DNA of 64,000 nucleotides, from positions 930,001 to 994,000 of the forward strand of contig NZ_CP133771.1 in the NCBI RefSeq assembly GCF_031348265.1, read 5' to 3'. Below the pieces are notes generated by a model, which was not told where the DNA came from, did no database searches, and saw only the letters and a program-made list of their open reading frames with translations. This stretch comes from Streptomyces collinus (GTDB taxonomy: Bacteria; Actinomycetota; Actinomycetes; Streptomycetales; Streptomycetaceae). Below are positions 7,749 through 16,788 of the stretch, in pieces; within the stretch, counting starts at the first letter, position 1, and each line of letters starts with the position of its first letter. Made by a program: the position numbers and the translations under genes.

Positions 7749-9212
7749 TCACACCTCCCGGTGGTCGATGCCCAGCAGGCTCGCCGCCGCCCGGAAATCC
7801 GCCGTGTGGTGCCCGACCGAGAGGGACCAGTGGTGTCCGACGCCTGTGGCGCTCCAGGCGTCGACCCATTCGCCGGGGTCGCGGCCGAAGTCGACCCGGC
7901 TGGTGGTGTTGCCGATCTCCAGCAGCGGTCCCGGTACGACGGTGCCCTCGGAGGTGACGAAGGCCAGGCTGCCGTCTGCGTCCTGGCCGAGGCCGAGCAG
8001 GGTGACGGGCCCGTGCCGGACGTCGAACTCGACGCTCACGCCCCAGCCGCGTTTGCCGTGGTAGACACCGAGGCCGCGCAGCAGCGGGTCACGGGCGCCG
8101 ACGGCGAGGTGGGCCGGTCCGTCGTGGCCCATCTCCACCACGCCGTCCTCGAAGTTGAGGGCCTGGATCTCGGTGAAGGATCCTCCGGCGCCGACGCTCT
8201 GGGAGGCGAGCTGGGCGACGGACGTGCGCAGTTCGTACTCGCCGGCCGCGGGCACGCCCCGGGCGGTGAGCAGGGAGGCACCGAGGATCATGCCGGCGCC
8301 GAGCCGCTCGTGCAGTTCGCCGTCGAGGCCGCGGTGGTAGTAGGCGAGGCTGTCGAGCTCGAAGTCGGCCACCAGCCGGTCCAGGGCGACGGACACGGTC
8401 GCGCCCCAGGCGAAGTCCTCCTCCACCACGCTCCCGTCGAGGGTGAAGATGTGTCGGGCGAGGGCCATCCGCTCCCGGGTCTCGGCCTCGGTGACCCGTT
8501 CGACACGGTGCCTCAGGTCGTCGAACTCCAGCACCTCCACGTGCGAGCCGAACGTCGTGGCCAGCAGCGTCGGATCGGTCTGCACGTCGAGCATGCCGGG
8601 ATACACGTGCCCCATGAGGCCGTGCCGGGCGTGCCGGAGCGCGGCACGGATGTGCGCGGCCCGGATCCACTGCTCGATGCGCCGCCAGGCGGACTCCTGG
8701 CGCAGCCAGCCCGACACCGACCGGAAGGGGATGCCGGCGCGCCGGAAGACGTTGCCGACCTCCGGGACGGGGCACTGCCCGCAATAGGCGAGCCAGGCCC
8801 CGGTGTCGAAGGCGGCGTGGTCCATCTTCTCGGACGGCTGGAGGTCGATGACCAGGACCGGCGTGTGCGAGCGCTGTGCGATCGGCAGCACCATCGAGGA
8901 GGTGAGGTACGTCGTCAGGAACAGCACGATCAGGTCGCAGTCGGCGCGCCTCAACTGCTCGGCGGCGCGGGCGCCTTCCTGGGCGTCGGAGACGAATCCG
9001 GCGTCGGTCACCTCGGCGTCCATGGCCCGGAACCGCTCGGCGACGTATGCGGCCGACTCCTTCAGTTGCGGGAGGAGTCCGGGGAACTGCGGCCAGTAGG
9101 TGCCGAGTCCGCCGGCGACCAGCCCGATCCGGGTGCGGCGCCGGGCGACCGGCGGGAGCAGGTCGTGCAGGGCGGCGGTCCGTACGGCCGTGCGGTCCGC
9201 GGTCGTTGCCAT
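7749..9212 (-). CDS. L-arabinose/L-fucose isomerase-family protein
   Basis: The product of 487 aa has the layered alpha/beta fold of AraA/FucI sugar isomerases. The N-terminal part opens with RIGLVAGGLGTYWPQFPGL, followed by LIVLFLTTYLTSSMVLP. The C-terminal part has acidic and His positions typical of the metal site (FEDGVVEMGHDGPAHLA; SVGHHTADF at the end). The reading frame stays open much further upstream, but that part is a shadow of the transporter gene. The ATG at 9210-9212 with GGAG six to nine bases ahead is the real start. It sits two bases behind the MFS transporter stop, so the two are co-transcribed. The exact sugar is not readable; the GH106 neighbour suggests L-rhamnose or another plant-derived deoxy- or pentose sugar. 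Confidence 0.75.
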   Translation of the reverse strand: MATTADRTAVRTAALHDLLPPVARRRTRIGLVAGGLGTYWPQFPGLLPQLKESAAYVAERFRAMDAEVTDAGFVSDAQEGARAAEQLRRADCDLIVLFLTTYLTSSMVLPIAQRSHTPVLVIDLQPSEKMDHAAFDTGAWLAYCGQCPVPEVGNVFRRAGIPFRSVSGWLRQESAWRRIEQWIRAAHIRAALRHARHGLMGHVYPGMLDVQTDPTLLATTFGSHVEVLEFDDLRHRVERVTEAETRERMALARHIFTLDGSVVEEDFAWGATVSVALDRLVADFELDSLAYYHRGLDGELHERLGAGMILGASLLTARGVPAAGEYELRTSVAQLASQSVGAGGSFTEIQALNFEDGVVEMGHDGPAHLAVGARDPLLRGLGVYHGKRGWGVSVEFDVRHGPVTLLGLGQDADGSLAFVTSEGTVVPGPLLEIGNTTSRVDFGRDPGEWVDAWSATGVGHHWSLSVGHHTADFRAAASLLGIDHREV

Positions 9213-9214
9213 GG

Positions 9215-10501
9215 TCAGTGCTCCTTGTCGGGAAGGCCGGCGGGCGAGGTGCTGGGGACGCGGAGGTCCGCTCCGTCCGGCACGTCTCTCGCGGAGCGCG
9301 GGACCAGGACGCGGATGATGAACACGCCCGCCAGCGCCGCCGCCGTCATGCACGCGGTGATCGTCCAGAGCAGGACGGACGGGCTGTGGTCGGCGAGGGC
9401 GGGGGTGAAGAAGGCGGCGACCGCGAAGACGCCCCGGGAGAGGGCGTAGGTGAGGCCCTGGGTGGTGGCGCGGGTGTCGGCGGGCAGTGTGAGCTGCGAC
9501 CACACCTTGTAGTTGGCCTCTCCGGCGAAGGGGTTGGAGAGCTGGTAGAGCACGAAGAAGACGAGCATGCCGACGAGGGCGCCCGCGGTCAGGGACGCGA
9601 TGACGAAGGCGAGGATCTGGACCACCGCTGCCACGTGGAACAACCGGTCGCGCCAGGGGCTGTCGGCGACGCGCACGAAGGCGAAGGTCAGCAGCACCCC
9701 GATCGGGATGAAGGCCAGGTTGATCCCGGTGGCGAGGCTCTGTGAGGCGTCGCTGACGGTGACGAGCAGGTAGGTGCCGAACTGTCCGAAGGTGTTGGCC
9801 CCGAGGCCCCAGGTCACGTAGAAGACGAACGTCGCGGTCATCGGCAGCAGGGCGGCGCGTGTCCACACGCCCTTCAGGGAGATGGCTTCCGGGGCGGCGC
9901 CGGTCTCGGTCTCCGGCGGCTCGTCGGGCAGTTTCAGCCGGGACCGCAGGGCCCAGGTGACGATGGCGGCGACCGCCAGTTGTCCCGTGATGAACCGGGC
10001 CCCGGTCATGCCCGTGGTGGACAGGACGAAGCCGAGGAAGATGGCGACCGTGATGCCCAGCATCCACATGACCTGCGTGAACGCCACGAGCCGGCCCCGG
10101 GCCCAGGAGGGCGCCGCGTCCGAGACCACGGCCAGGGACGTCGGCAGGTCGGCGCCGGCCGCGAGCCCGGCGACGAGGACACCGACGAGCAGGGTGATGT
10201 CGTCCGGCGCGAGCGTGATGACGAGGGCACCCAGTGCGAAGCAGAAGATGTCCCAGTTGTAGACGCGGCGGCGGCCGAAGAGGTCGGCGAGCCGCCCGCC
10301 GACGAGGGATCCGACGGCGATGCAGCCGGTGACGATCGCGCTGATCGCCCCGGCCATCCAGACGCCCATGTCGTAACTGTCGCGGTAGACGGCCAGGTTG
10401 ACGGAGATGCTCACGATCAGCCCGGCGTCGAGATAGGAGGCCATGCCCGACAGGGCGGCGGCTTTCCAGAGCGGTCGGGGGATGGGACGGGTACCGGCCA
10501 T
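9215..10501 (-). CDS. MFS sugar transporter
   Basis: A 428-aa major-facilitator protein with about 12 hydrophobic segments. The sugar-porter-type loop 2-3 motif GGRLADLFGRRRVYNW is clear, and PDEPPETETG marks the central cytoplasmic loop. I place the start at the ATG at 10499-10501 (MAGTRPIPRPLWK); the longer open frame reaches into the promoter region. It is the first gene of a two-gene unit with the isomerase and is divergent from the large glycosidase, so it probably imports the sugar released by that enzyme. Control is likely through the operator-like sites at 10563-10580 and 10685-10692. Confidence 0.85.
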   Translation of the reverse strand: MAGTRPIPRPLWKAAALSGMASYLDAGLIVSISVNLAVYRDSYDMGVWMAGAISAIVTGCIAVGSLVGGRLADLFGRRRVYNWDIFCFALGALVITLAPDDITLLVGVLVAGLAAGADLPTSLAVVSDAAPSWARGRLVAFTQVMWMLGITVAIFLGFVLSTTGMTGARFITGQLAVAAIVTWALRSRLKLPDEPPETETGAAPEAISLKGVWTRAALLPMTATFVFYVTWGLGANTFGQFGTYLLVTVSDASQSLATGINLAFIPIGVLLTFAFVRVADSPWRDRLFHVAAVVQILAFVIASLTAGALVGMLVFFVLYQLSNPFAGEANYKVWSQLTLPADTRATTQGLTYALSRGVFAVAAFFTPALADHSPSVLLWTITACMTAAALAGVFIIRVLVPRSARDVPDGADLRVPSTSPAGLPDKEH

Positions 10502-10562
10502 GATGCGACTCCGTCGTCTGGTGACATCGCGCGGTTCCGGGTGCCTGGTCGAGGCGAATATA

Positions 10563-10580
10563 GGGCGGGAAAAACGTTGC
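10563..10580 (+). promoter_or_regulatory. Probable LacI operator in divergent promoter region
   Basis: GGGCGGGAAAAACGTTGC. The first 16 bases recur without change, inverted, in front of the LacI gene (15986-16001). An ACGT centre is common to LacI/GalR operators. The site sits 62 bases before the MFS start codon and 126 before the glycosidase, so one repressor could control both units. Confidence 0.6.
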
Positions 10581-10684
10581 AACAAGGTGTCCCGCACGTA
10601 TGGGTGACATCACGTCGGATCCTCCGACTCCGTACGGGGATATGGCGTGGCCGCTCCAGCTCGCCTACCGTGAAGAGGGTCTAA

Positions 10685-10692
10685 AAACGTTT
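10685..10692. promoter_or_regulatory. Second ACGT-centred site at the glycosidase start
   Basis: AAACGTTT, a perfect palindrome inside CTAAAAACGTTTCAGG, shares the AAAAACGTT core of the 10563 site. It lies 14 bases before the glycosidase start codon, a good place for repression. Short, so only suggestive. Confidence 0.4.
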
Positions 10693-10705
10693 CAGGGGAA
10701 GGACC

Positions 10706-13700
10706 GTGTGCGTGATCTCCCCCGAGCTCCGGAAGCTGTTCGACGACCCGCCCCGCGCCTTCGGCCCTGCTCCCCTGTGGTGGTGGTCGGGTGCGAAGGT
10801 CACCCGGGAGCGACTCGCCTGGCAGCTGCGGGCGTTCGCGGAGGGCGGGATCCACAACCTGGTCGTCATCAATCTGGCCCCGGCCGGCCCGACGTTCGGG
10901 GCCCGGGCCGACGATCCGGCGTGGTTCGGCGAGGAGTGGTGGGAGCGTTTCACGGACGCCTGCGCGCTCGCTGCGGAGCTGGGCACACGGCTGTGGTTCT
11001 ACGACCAGATCGGGTTCTCCGGCGCCAATGTGCAGGGCGCTGTGACACGGCGGCATCCCGAGGCGGCCGGACTCGCCCTGCGCTGCCGTGACGTGAGCGT
11101 CTCCGGGGGCAGGGTCGCCCTGAGGGACGCCGAGACACCGCTGGCCGCGTACTCCCGGCAGGGCCGGCGGCTCGACCTCGCCGTGGACGGGCGCGTCGCG
11201 GCCGCCGACGGGACCGGAGTACGGCTCGTCACCGCCGTGCCCACCGCGTTCGACTATCTGGACCCGCACGCCGTCGGCCTGCTGATGGACACGGTCCACC
11301 ACGAGTACGACCGCCGCGTACCCGAGTACCTGGGCACGGTTGTCGCGGGCAGCTTCCAGGACGAACTGCCCGGCACCAACGCCTGGAGCCACCGTTTCGC
11401 CGACGAGTTCCGCGCCCGGCGCGGCTACGACCTGCTCGACCACCTGCCGGCCCTGTTCGGCACGGACGCCGGCGTGCCGGAGGGGAAGATCCGCGGTGAC
11501 TACTACGGGGTCCGCGCGGAGCTGACCGAGGAGGCCCTGTTCCGGCCGCTCGCCGCCTGGCACCGCGAGCGCGGTCTGCTGCTGGGCAGCGACCAGAGCC
11601 ACCCCGCCCGCGCGGGCTACCCGGCCCAGTCCACGCAGATCTACACCGACTACTTCCGCACCCACCGCTGGTACGGCGCCGCCGGCAGCGACCACCACGG
11701 CGACGCCAAGGTGCACTCCTCCATGGCCCACCTCTACGGCCACGAACGCGTCTGGATCGAGGCGTTCCACTCCTCCGGCTGGGGCGGCACGCTGGAGGAC
11801 ACCTACGGCTGGCTGCTGCCGTTCCTGCGCAGCGGCGCCAATCTCTACAACCCGCACGCCAGTTACTTCGGCACCGCGGCCGGCTGGTTCGAGTGGGCGC
11901 CGCCGTCCACCGACTGGCGCCAGCCCTACTGGAAGCAGTACCCGGCGTTCTCCCGGGCCGTGGCCCGGATCTGCTCGATCATGTCGTGGGGCGGTTACGC
12001 GGCCGACGTGGCGGTGCTGCACCCGACCGCCACCATGCAGGCTCTCGTCCCGCTGGACGCGCCGGTCCGGCACTTCGGCGACGGCCGGCTGGGCGACGGC
12101 CACGCCCTCGCCGACGAGACACAGCGGCACTACCTGGACCTGTGCGGTTCGAACAACTGGCTGGGGCCGCACGCCGGAGCGCTGGACCGGCGCGGGATCT
12201 CCTTCGACGTCGTCGACGACGACTCGGTGCAGCGCGCCGAGGCCACCGAGGGTGCCCTGCGCATCAGGGACCTGGCGTACGGCGCGGTGCTGCTGCCCTC
12301 GGCGAGTGTGCTGGAGGAGGAGACCGCGCGCCGGCTGGCCGAACTGCTCGACGCGGGAGGGCGGGTGGTGGTCGTGGGCCGCCCGCCCGGGACGGCCGCG
12401 GGCCGGTCCGGTGACGACTCGGTGGTGGCGGCCCTGCTCGCCCATCCCCGGCTGGAGCGGGTGCGCGGCCCCGGGGCCGCCGCCGAGGCGGTGGCCGACG
12501 CGGCCGGGCACGCCACGGGCGAGGTGCCGCTGCTCGTCCGCCGGAAGGGGAACCAGGCGGTGGCGCTGGTCACGGCCTCCTTCCCGGAGATCGGCGCGCA
12601 TCCGCTGCGCCCGCCCGGTTCCGCCCCCGAGCCCGTCCGCACCTCGTCCGTCACCGTCCGGGCGGGCGTCGCGGAGGCCGAGGTCTGGAACCCGGCGACC
12701 GGCTCCCGCGGCCCGGCCCGCGTCACGGTCTCCGACGACGGTGCCCTCTCGGTCATCGAGGTGCCGCTGGACGGCGCCCCGGCGGCCCTGGTCGTCTGGC
12801 GTGAAGGCCGTCCGGGACCGGCGCCTGCCACGGGTGGGACGGCGGTCCGGGTGCTCGACGTCTCGGCAGGCTGGCAGGGCCGTCTGGTACCCACGATGGA
12901 CAACACCTGGGGCGATCTCGCACTGCCCCCGGGAGCGTCCGTGGCGGAGCCGCAGATCTGGACCATGGAGTGGACCGAGGGAGCGGCGTGGGAGCCGAGC
13001 CGGGTCACCTACGGCAACCGGGTCCGGATCCTGCCACCGATGCCGCCCGGGCATGTCCCCGAGCCGCTGGACGCGGCGACCGTGGAGCGGATCCTGGCCG
13101 GTCGAGTGCCGCTCGTGCCGCCGGACTCGGGCTGGGAGGCCGCGGTGTACTCGTCGAGCCGCGGCACTCCCGACCAGGGCGGGCTGCTGGGCACCAAGGG
13201 GCTGGTGAACGAGGAGTTCGTACGCGTCCCCGTGCCGGCCGACGGCGCTGTCGCCCGGGTCCGGGCGATCGTGGAGACCGGACACCGGGGGCCCGCCGAG
13301 TTGCACGTCGGGGCGGAGGCGGTCAAACGGGTCTGGTGGAACGGGGAGTCGCTGGGCCCGTACGACGGCGGTTACCTGGCCTCCGCCCCGGTCACCGTGA
13401 ACCGCGGCCGCAACGTGCTCGAATACGAGCTGTCGGACGCCCAGGACCGGCCCTCGTCGATCTCGGCCGCCGTCGGCACACCGCTCGGCAGCTTCTTCTG
13501 CCTGTCCGAACCGGGCGGGTTCGGGCCCCGGCCGCGGTTCATGCGCCCGCCGGACGGAGTGCTCCCCGACGGCCGGGTCGCCTACCGCGCGGGGTTCCGG
13601 GTACCGGCCGGCGGTGCGCGGGCGGCGCTCGTCGTGGGTGCCGCCTCGGCCCTGACCGTGCTGCTCGACGGTGAGGTGGTGGCGCGCCAGGAGAAGTCGG

Positions 13701-14656
13701 AGTACTACGAGGCGGACTGGGGCGCCGTGCCGGTGTTCTTCCGTCACGAGCCGGAACTCGGGCCGGGCGAGCACACGCTGGAGGTGGTGGCCGACAGCGC
13801 CGATGTCCGGGACGCGGTGTTCGTCGATCTGGTGGCGCGTTCGGGAAACGCGGTGACGGCCCTGGCCGGCGGCGCCGGCTGGGAGGCGGAGACGGGCGCG
13901 TGGCGGGGCCAAACCGTCGAGGACGAGCGCAGGCGGGGCGAGTTGCAGCACTGCCACGCCGCCGTACGGCCGCACCCGCTGCCGGACACCGCGTGGCTGG
14001 GCGGCCGTCCGGTGCTCGGCGGTGCCGTACGGCCGTCGCGGTCCACCGATGACGTCCGGGCATCGCCGCAGCGCTTCCGGTTCACGGTGCCTCCGGGAAC
14101 GGTGTCGCTGGAGCTGCCGTTGGCGCTGCACGCGCGCGTGCGGGTCGGGGACGGAGAGGAACTGTCCTTGGCGGGTGACCTGCTGAGGCTTCATGAGCCG
14201 CTCCCGGCACCCACCCGGGTCGAGGTGGTCACCGAGCCGACGGCCGTCCTGCGGGGCGGCTCCGCCTGGCACGGGCCGGTCCGGGTGCGGACGGTTGCGG
14301 CACCGCTGGCGCTGGGCGACTGGCGCGAGCGGGGGCTGGGCGGCTGGAGCGGGGGTGTGACGTACGCACGGTCGGTGGAGGTGCCGCCCGGGCCAGATCC
14401 CGTGCTGGACCTGGGGCGGGTCCGGGGCAGTGTGGAGGTGTCGGTCGACGGGGAGTCCGCCGGGGAGGCGTTCTGCGCGCCGTACCGCTTCCCCCTGCGC
14501 GGTACCGCGGGGCGGACCGTCCGGCTGGAGGTGACGGTCCGGGGCACGCTGGCGCCGTACTTCGCGGAGGCCACTCCCACCGCCTGGGCTTTCCCGTCCC
14601 AGCTGCCGTCGGGGCTGTGGGGGCCGGTGACGCTGCGGGTGGCGTCCGGGAGTTAG
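10706..14656 (+). CDS. GH106-type alpha-L-rhamnosidase-like glycosidase, very large
   Basis: The product is 1316 aa. The N-terminal catalytic half resembles glycoside hydrolase family 106 (alpha-L-rhamnosidase): PPRAFGPAPLWWWSGAKVT at 13-32, AEGGIHNLVVINL at 46-58, LWFYDQIGFSG at 95-105, and SDQSHPARAGYP near 295. Carbohydrate-binding beta-sandwich repeats with jelly-roll character follow (for example VRAIVETGHRGPAELHVG and SVEVSVDGESAG). I see no signal peptide, so it is probably cytoplasmic and acts on imported oligosaccharides, which fits the divergent MFS importer. AAGGA precedes the GTG start. The TAG stop lies inside the left end of the 14655-14877 element. Family assignment is by pattern only; an unclassified glycosidase is the alternative. 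Confidence 0.75.
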   Translation: MCVISPELRKLFDDPPRAFGPAPLWWWSGAKVTRERLAWQLRAFAEGGIHNLVVINLAPAGPTFGARADDPAWFGEEWWERFTDACALAAELGTRLWFYDQIGFSGANVQGAVTRRHPEAAGLALRCRDVSVSGGRVALRDAETPLAAYSRQGRRLDLAVDGRVAAADGTGVRLVTAVPTAFDYLDPHAVGLLMDTVHHEYDRRVPEYLGTVVAGSFQDELPGTNAWSHRFADEFRARRGYDLLDHLPALFGTDAGVPEGKIRGDYYGVRAELTEEALFRPLAAWHRERGLLLGSDQSHPARAGYPAQSTQIYTDYFRTHRWYGAAGSDHHGDAKVHSSMAHLYGHERVWIEAFHSSGWGGTLEDTYGWLLPFLRSGANLYNPHASYFGTAAGWFEWAPPSTDWRQPYWKQYPAFSRAVARICSIMSWGGYAADVAVLHPTATMQALVPLDAPVRHFGDGRLGDGHALADETQRHYLDLCGSNNWLGPHAGALDRRGISFDVVDDDSVQRAEATEGALRIRDLAYGAVLLPSASVLEEETARRLAELLDAGGRVVVVGRPPGTAAGRSGDDSVVAALLAHPRLERVRGPGAAAEAVADAAGHATGEVPLLVRRKGNQAVALVTASFPEIGAHPLRPPGSAPEPVRTSSVTVRAGVAEAEVWNPATGSRGPARVTVSDDGALSVIEVPLDGAPAALVVWREGRPGPAPATGGTAVRVLDVSAGWQGRLVPTMDNTWGDLALPPGASVAEPQIWTMEWTEGAAWEPSRVTYGNRVRILPPMPPGHVPEPLDAATVERILAGRVPLVPPDSGWEAAVYSSSRGTPDQGGLLGTKGLVNEEFVRVPVPADGAVARVRAIVETGHRGPAELHVGAEAVKRVWWNGESLGPYDGGYLASAPVTVNRGRNVLEYELSDAQDRPSSISAAVGTPLGSFFCLSEPGGFGPRPRFMRPPDGVLPDGRVAYRAGFRVPAGGARAALVVGAASALTVLLDGEVVARQEKSEYYEADWGAVPVFFRHEPELGPGEHTLEVVADSADVRDAVFVDLVARSGNAVTALAGGAGWEAETGAWRGQTVEDERRRGELQHCHAAVRPHPLPDTAWLGGRPVLGGAVRPSRSTDDVRASPQRFRFTVPPGTVSLELPLALHARVRVGDGEELSLAGDLLRLHEPLPAPTRVEVVTEPTAVLRGGSAWHGPVRVRTVAAPLALGDWRERGLGGWSGGVTYARSVEVPPGPDPVLDLGRVRGSVEVSVDGESAGEAFCAPYRFPLRGTAGRTVRLEVTVRGTLAPYFAEATPTAWAFPSQLPSGLWGPVTLRVASGS

Positions 14657-14877
14657 GGCCTGTCGTTTGGACCAGGTCGCGGACGCGGGGCCCGGCACGC
14701 GCATCTGCGGCGTTGTCGTCGGTCACCGACACGCCCACGCTCGGCTGCGCTCGCGCGGGAGGGGCGCCCATCGCGTCGCCTCCCGCCTCCGCCTTGCAGC
14801 CACACGCACCAGGCCCCGCTCACCGGCGTCGAGAGGCACCGCCGATGCCCCGCGACCTGATCCAAACGACAGGCCCT
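14655..14877. mobile_element. MITE-like element, 223 bp, with 27-bp terminal inverted repeats
   Basis: The left end begins AGGGCCTGTCGTTTGGACCA and the inverted right end reads AGGGCCTGTCGTTTGGATCA. The 27-bp arms (14655-14681 and 14851-14877) differ at one base. Past the arms weaker symmetry continues (GCATC/GGCGG). There is no transposase frame inside. I recall very similar ends scattered between genes in several Streptomyces genomes. No target-site duplication is obvious. The first bases overlap the TAG stop of the glycosidase. As RNA it would form a long hairpin and may also end transcription between the convergent glycosidase and LacI genes. Confidence 0.7.
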
Positions 14878-14886
14878 GGCCGGGGG

Positions 14887-15906
14887 TCAGTCGTCCGAGA
14901 GCGGCCGGGTGGAGTCGCGCAGGACGAGGCCGGGGGCGAAGACGCGGGTCTCGTGGAGGTGGTCCGCGCGGGCCTCGATCTCGTCGAGCAGCATCTCCAC
15001 CGCCGCCCGGCCGAGGTCCTCGACGGGCTGCCGGACCGTGGTCAGGGTCGTCGCCCCGAAGGTCGCGACGTCGAGGTCGCCGTAGCCGACGACCTGCACG
15101 TCCTCGGGGATGCGCACGCCGCGTTCGGTCAGCCCCCGGCACAGGCCGGCGGCGAGGAAGTCGTTGGTGCAGAACACCCCGTCGGGCAGCTCCTTCAGCC
15201 CGCGGGCGATCTCCGTGCCGTAGGCGACGGTCATCCGCTCGGCGACGACCTGGCCGAGCCGGGCCTCGCGGCGGCTGCGGACGGCCTGCCGGGCGCCCTG
15301 GTAGCGGTCGGCGCACTGGCGTATGCCGCGCTCGCCGTTGACGACGAGGATGTCGCGGGCCCCGCTGTCGAGGAGGTGCTGTACGGCGATGCGGCCGCCG
15401 GCGATGTCGTCGACGGAGGCCGAGCAGCCCTCCCGGTCGGGCATCGCGCGGTCGGCCAGGACGAGCGGGATGCCCCGCTCGCGCAGCCGGGCCAGCCGGC
15501 CCGGGTCGGCGCTGAGCGGCACGACGACGACGCCGACGGCCCGCTGCTCGACGAGCATGCTGAAGTATCCCTGCTCCCGCTCGGGGGCGTCCCCGCTGTG
15601 GCACAGGACGAGCGAGTAGCCGTGGTCGTAGGCCGCGTCGGCGGCGCCCCGCGCGATGCGCGCGTAGAAGGAGTTGGTGACGTCGGGCAGGACCAGCCCG
15701 ATCGCGGAGGAGTGACCGGTGCGCAGACCGGCGGCTCCCGGGTGGGGGACGTAGTCGAGCGCGGCGACGGCGACGCGGACGCGCTCGGCGGTCTGCGCGG
15801 TGACCCGCTCGGGCCGGTTGAGCACGTTCGACACGGTGGACACCGAGACGCCGGCGGCGGCTGCGACGTCCTGGATGCGGGCGGGGCGTGCCGGAACGGC
15901 GTCCAC
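14887..15906 (-). CDS. LacI-family transcriptional repressor
   Basis: A 339-aa LacI/GalR repressor. The helix-turn-helix and hinge (RIQDVAAAAGVSVSTVSNVLNRPERVT) fill residues 10-36, and a periplasmic-binding-like sensor domain follows (IGLVLPDVTNSFYARIARG; GDLDVATFGATTLTTVRQP). It is convergent with the glycosidase, separated by the MITE-like element. The 16-base sequence shared between its own upstream region and the MFS/glycosidase promoter makes it the best candidate to control the whole locus and itself. Confidence 0.93.
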   Translation of the reverse strand: MDAVPARPARIQDVAAAAGVSVSTVSNVLNRPERVTAQTAERVRVAVAALDYVPHPGAAGLRTGHSSAIGLVLPDVTNSFYARIARGAADAAYDHGYSLVLCHSGDAPEREQGYFSMLVEQRAVGVVVVPLSADPGRLARLRERGIPLVLADRAMPDREGCSASVDDIAGGRIAVQHLLDSGARDILVVNGERGIRQCADRYQGARQAVRSRREARLGQVVAERMTVAYGTEIARGLKELPDGVFCTNDFLAAGLCRGLTERGVRIPEDVQVVGYGDLDVATFGATTLTTVRQPVEDLGRAAVEMLLDEIEARADHLHETRVFAPGLVLRDSTRPLSDD

Positions 15907-15983
15907 CCCCTCGCTGTTGCGGCCGCGCGACCAGGCACGACGATGGCCTTCATGGGCGCCGCAAGTATACCGTGACCCGGCGT

Positions 15984-16001
15984 GGAACGTTTTTCCCGCC
16001 C
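15984..16001 (-). promoter_or_regulatory. Probable LacI autoregulatory operator
   Basis: Read on the minus strand, the bases from 16001 down give GGGCGGGAAAAACGTT, identical over 16 bases to the site at 10563. It lies about 80 bases upstream of the LacI start codon. Confidence 0.6.
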
Positions 16002-16020
16002 GGTCTCCACGGGCCCCCGG

Positions 16021-16788
16021 TCAGGCGGAGGGCGCGCCGGTGAGGACCTCCACACGGCCGGTGTCGAGGGAGTAGTAGGCGCTGACGACGGCCAGGTCGC
16101 CCTTCTTCACGAGCGGCGCGAGGTCCTTGTTGGTCCGCAGGTCGGCGGCGGTCTGCTTGGTGTGGATCCGGACCATCGCGTCGACGGGGTCGACGTGCTG
16201 CCGCTTGACGGTCTCCCGGTAGGCCGGCCGCAGGGCTTCGGCGATCGACTGGAGGTTGCCGGGCAGCGGCTTGCGGTCCCTCAATGCTTCGTACGCCGCC
16301 TTGACCGCGCCGCATCGCTGGTGGCCGAGGACCACGACGAGCGGCGTGCCGGACGTCATCGGGCCGTACTCCACGGAACCGACGACGACCGGTCCGACGA
16401 CCTGCCCGCCGGTGCGCATCACGAACAGATCGCCGAGGCCGGTGTCGAAGACGAGCTCCGGCGGCACGCGGGAGTCGATGCAGGAGAGGATCACGCCGTA
16501 CGGGTCCTGCGCCTCGGCGACGAACTCGCGCCGCTCCGGGTCGCGGTTGGGGTGCTGGAGAGTGCCGTCCACCCAGCGCTTGTTGCCGTCCATCAGCCGT
16601 GCGAACGCGGACCAGGGCGAGTCCGGTCGCGCGGCCGCCGCGGGAGAGGGCGAGGGCGTGCCCGCCGCGGCCGCTGCCCCGCCCGTGCCGGCGGTGTCCT
16701 TCGACGAGCAGGCGGTGAGCAGCGCTGCGCCGGCAGCCAGCCCACCGGTGAGTATGGCCCTGCGCTGCGGTGTCTTGGCGGTACCCAT
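16021..16788 (-). CDS. Exported beta-carbonic anhydrase lipoprotein
   Basis: A 255-aa beta-class carbonic anhydrase, converting CO2 and water to bicarbonate. Zinc ligands are visible in CIDSR (Cys and the Asp-Arg dyad) and HQRCG (His and Cys). The N-terminus is unusual for the family: MGTAKTPQRRAILTGG reads as a twin-arginine-type signal, followed by a hydrophobic stretch and the lipobox LTAC, then a Ser/Pro/Ala linker of about 30 residues before the catalytic domain. The enzyme should therefore be anchored outside the membrane. I chose the ATG at 16786-16788 because GGGGAC precedes it and it gives a clean signal peptide; a longer frame adds 18 non-signal residues. Confidence 0.88.
   Translation of the reverse strand: MGTAKTPQRRAILTGGLAAGAALLTACSSKDTAGTGGAAAAAGTPSPSPAAAARPDSPWSAFARLMDGNKRWVDGTLQHPNRDPERREFVAEAQDPYGVILSCIDSRVPPELVFDTGLGDLFVMRTGGQVVGPVVVGSVEYGPMTSGTPLVVVLGHQRCGAVKAAYEALRDRKPLPGNLQSIAEALRPAYRETVKRQHVDPVDAMVRIHTKQTAADLRTNKDLAPLVKKGDLAVVSAYYSLDTGRVEVLTGAPSA

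Noticed and set aside
9213..10613. N-terminal extension of the isomerase-like protein to 954 aa
   Set aside because: That part is an Arg/Pro/His-rich shadow frame of the MFS transporter gene; a good start codon exists at 9212.
10610..14704. 1364-codon frame opposite the glycosidase
   Set aside because: Its composition (Arg, Gly, Val, Gln, without domains) is that of an antisense shadow in high-GC DNA; the glycosidase strand has clear motifs.
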